Assembly: GCA_903904605.1 (NCBI GenBank)
Contig: CAIVDC010000114.1
Span: 1-64,000 of the forward strand
Length of the DNA stretch: 64,000 bases
Reading direction: 5' to 3'
Source of the DNA: an uncultured Sterolibacterium sp.
GTDB taxonomy: Bacteria > Pseudomonadota > Gammaproteobacteria > Burkholderiales > Rhodocyclaceae
Shown here in pieces: positions 62,912 to 64,000 of the stretch. The translations under genes and the position numbers were made by a program. The notes under the pieces were generated by a model. That model did no database searches. It saw only the letters and a list, made by a program, of their open reading frames with translations, and was not told where the DNA came from. How positions within the stretch are numbered: the first letter of the stretch is position 1; each line of letters opens with the position of its first letter.

Positions 62912-64000
62912 CTACTCCTTTCGGATTTCCGGGACGATACCGACCTGTATGCTCACCTCGACCCGGTGTTCCTGTCGGTCATCGACCAGGGCGATCGACT
63001 TGTCCTGACTCAGGACGCCGTCCACCGTCACCTTGGTCACGACGCTCTTGCCCTGGCCGCCGTCGCGCTGTTGAACGACCGTGATGTGGTATAGGGTCTC
63101 GCGATAGCGGTAGTGAATCCTGCATCCCGGCCATTCCTCGGGCAGGCAGGGAACGAGATGCAGCAGGTCGCCGGTCAGGCGCAGCCCCAGGAGCGACTCC
63201 ACGACCAGCCGATAGGTCCAGCCGGCCGAGCCGGTATACCAGCTCCAGCCACCGCGGCCGACGTGCTGCGCGGCGGCATAGACGTCGGCCACGACGACGT
63301 AGGGCTCCACTTTGTAGCTTGCGAGCCCTTCCTTCGATAGCGCGCGGTTCACCGGGTTGATCATCCTCAGCAACTCCCAGGCACGCTCGCGCTCGCCCAA
63401 GGCGGCAAAAGCCATCGCCGCCCAGACCGCGGCATGGGTGTACTGGCCGCCGTTCTCGCGCACGCCCGGCACATATCCGCGGATGTAGCCGGGATCCGCG
63501 CCCGACTTGTCGAAGGGCGGGTCAAGCAGCTGGACGAGTCCCTGGTCGCGGCGCACCAACCGCAGCTCCACCGCCTTCATCGCCAGGCGCGAGCGCGCGC
63601 TGTCGCCGGACCCGTCGGAGATCCCGGAGAGCACGGACCAGCTCTGCGGAATCGAATCGATCCGGCATTCCGCATTGGCGGCCGACCCCAGCGGCGTACC
63701 GTCGTCGAAATAGGCGCGCAGATACCACTCGCCATCCCAGCCGTGCTCTTCGATGTTCTGGCGCAAGACTTGCCTCTGACCTAGGCAAAGTTCGGCGAAG
63801 GCGGAGTCGCCGCGCGCAGCGGCCACATCGGCAAACTGCCCGAGCACCTCGCAGAGAAAGAAGCCCAGCCAGACGCTCTCGCCCTTGCCCTGGATTCCCA
63901 CCAGGTTCATGCCGTCGTTCCAGTCGCCGGAACCCATCAGCGGCAAGCCATGCCCGCCGAAATGCAGCCCGTGCCGGACGGCGCGCACGCAGTGCTCGTA
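62912..64000 (-). CDS. C-terminal part of glycosyltransferase-36/GH94 protein (cyclic beta-1,2-glucan synthase type)
   Basis: The gene runs off the right edge; the frame is open from 64000 (the last 362 codons are seen). It has the GH94 catalytic segment LPLMGSGDWNDGMNLVG (Asp acid/base), then RIDSIPQSWSVLSG, YVPGVRENGGQYTHAAVWAA and GSAGWTYRLVVE, as in cellobiose phosphorylase and NdvB-like cyclic glucan synthases. The full protein probably makes or degrades beta-glucans. It cannot be separated from a pure phosphorylase without the N-terminal part. It lies 42 bases upstream of the CheB-CheR gene. Confidence 0.88.
   Translation of the reverse strand, partial: YEHCVRAVRHGLHFGGHGLPLMGSGDWNDGMNLVGIQGKGESVWLGFFLCEVLGQFADVAAARGDSAFAELCLGQRQVLRQNIEEHGWDGEWYLRAYFDDGTPLGSAANAECRIDSIPQSWSVLSGISDGSGDSARSRLAMKAVELRLVRRDQGLVQLLDPPFDKSGADPGYIRGYVPGVRENGGQYTHAAVWAAMAFAALGERERAWELLRMINPVNRALSKEGLASYKVEPYVVVADVYAAAQHVGRGGWSWYTGSAGWTYRLVVESLLGLRLTGDLLHLVPCLPEEWPGCRIHYRYRETLYHITVVQQRDGGQGKSVVTKVTVDGVLSQDKSIALVDDRQEHRVEVSIQVGIVPEIRKE

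Overview
The window is GC-rich, densely packed bacterial chromosome. The gene content (a UbiH-type hydroxylase next to DsbC and TonB, a TctAB transporter pair, MeaB, an RND pump, a VanA-type Rieske oxygenase) and the tRNA-Met sequence suggest a betaproteobacterium, perhaps of the Rhodocyclales/Sterolibacteriaceae type. That placement is inference; no rRNA or other strong marker is present.

Left part (1-22,950). A toxin-antitoxin pair and a possible insertion-sequence end lie beside a tRNA-Met. Then follow ubiquinone hydroxylase/dsbC/tonB, tctBA, meaB, an SDR gene, an EF-G paralogue, a TlpA thioredoxin, a DHA2 MFS pump and slyX. A tightly overlapping molybdenum-hydroxylase operon comes next (FAD, 2Fe-2S and Mo subunits, a MoaD/ThiS-like carrier and a Nudix-MBL fusion). 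A large DUF748 envelope protein and a CBS-domain protein close this part.

Centre (23,000-44,000). This is a methoxyl/methyl-group island. On the minus strand are vanA (aerobic vanillate O-demethylase oxygenase) and a glutathione-independent formaldehyde dehydrogenase gene interrupted by one in-frame TAG. On the plus strand is a VanR-like GntR regulator followed by a colinear run of genes: MTHFR fusion, corrinoid protein, UroD-family methyltransferase, B12-dependent reactivation-domain protein, RamA-like corrinoid activator, methyl-THF methyltransferase, amidohydrolase, folD, a 1527-residue HdrA/GltD fusion, MvhD-like protein, metV, metF and an HdrC-HdrB fusion. The sequence ATTGGATCCAAT, which is the Caulobacter VanR operator, occurs exactly in both the formaldehyde dehydrogenase promoter and the operon promoter. 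In both it lies at the same place between TTGACA and the -10, and a degenerate copy lies just upstream of vanR. The simplest model is a vanillate-responsive regulon joining an oxygen-dependent route (VanA, then formaldehyde) with an oxygen-independent corrinoid/THF route. In the second route methyl-THF would be oxidised by a Moorella-type MetVF-HdrABC-MvhD complex.

Right part (44,000-64,000). Here lie a uracil-DNA glycosylase-like gene, a phosphoribosyltransferase and a set of envelope/stress genes (RcnB-like, AsmA, DUF3096, DUF883, CsbD, DUF1003). A threonine-rich collagen-like lipoprotein, a complete OMF-MFP-RND efflux operon, a cytochrome c and a two-PRC-barrel protein follow. A CheB-CheR-PAS fusion overlaps a hybrid histidine kinase. 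The window ends inside a glycosyltransferase-36/GH94 gene.
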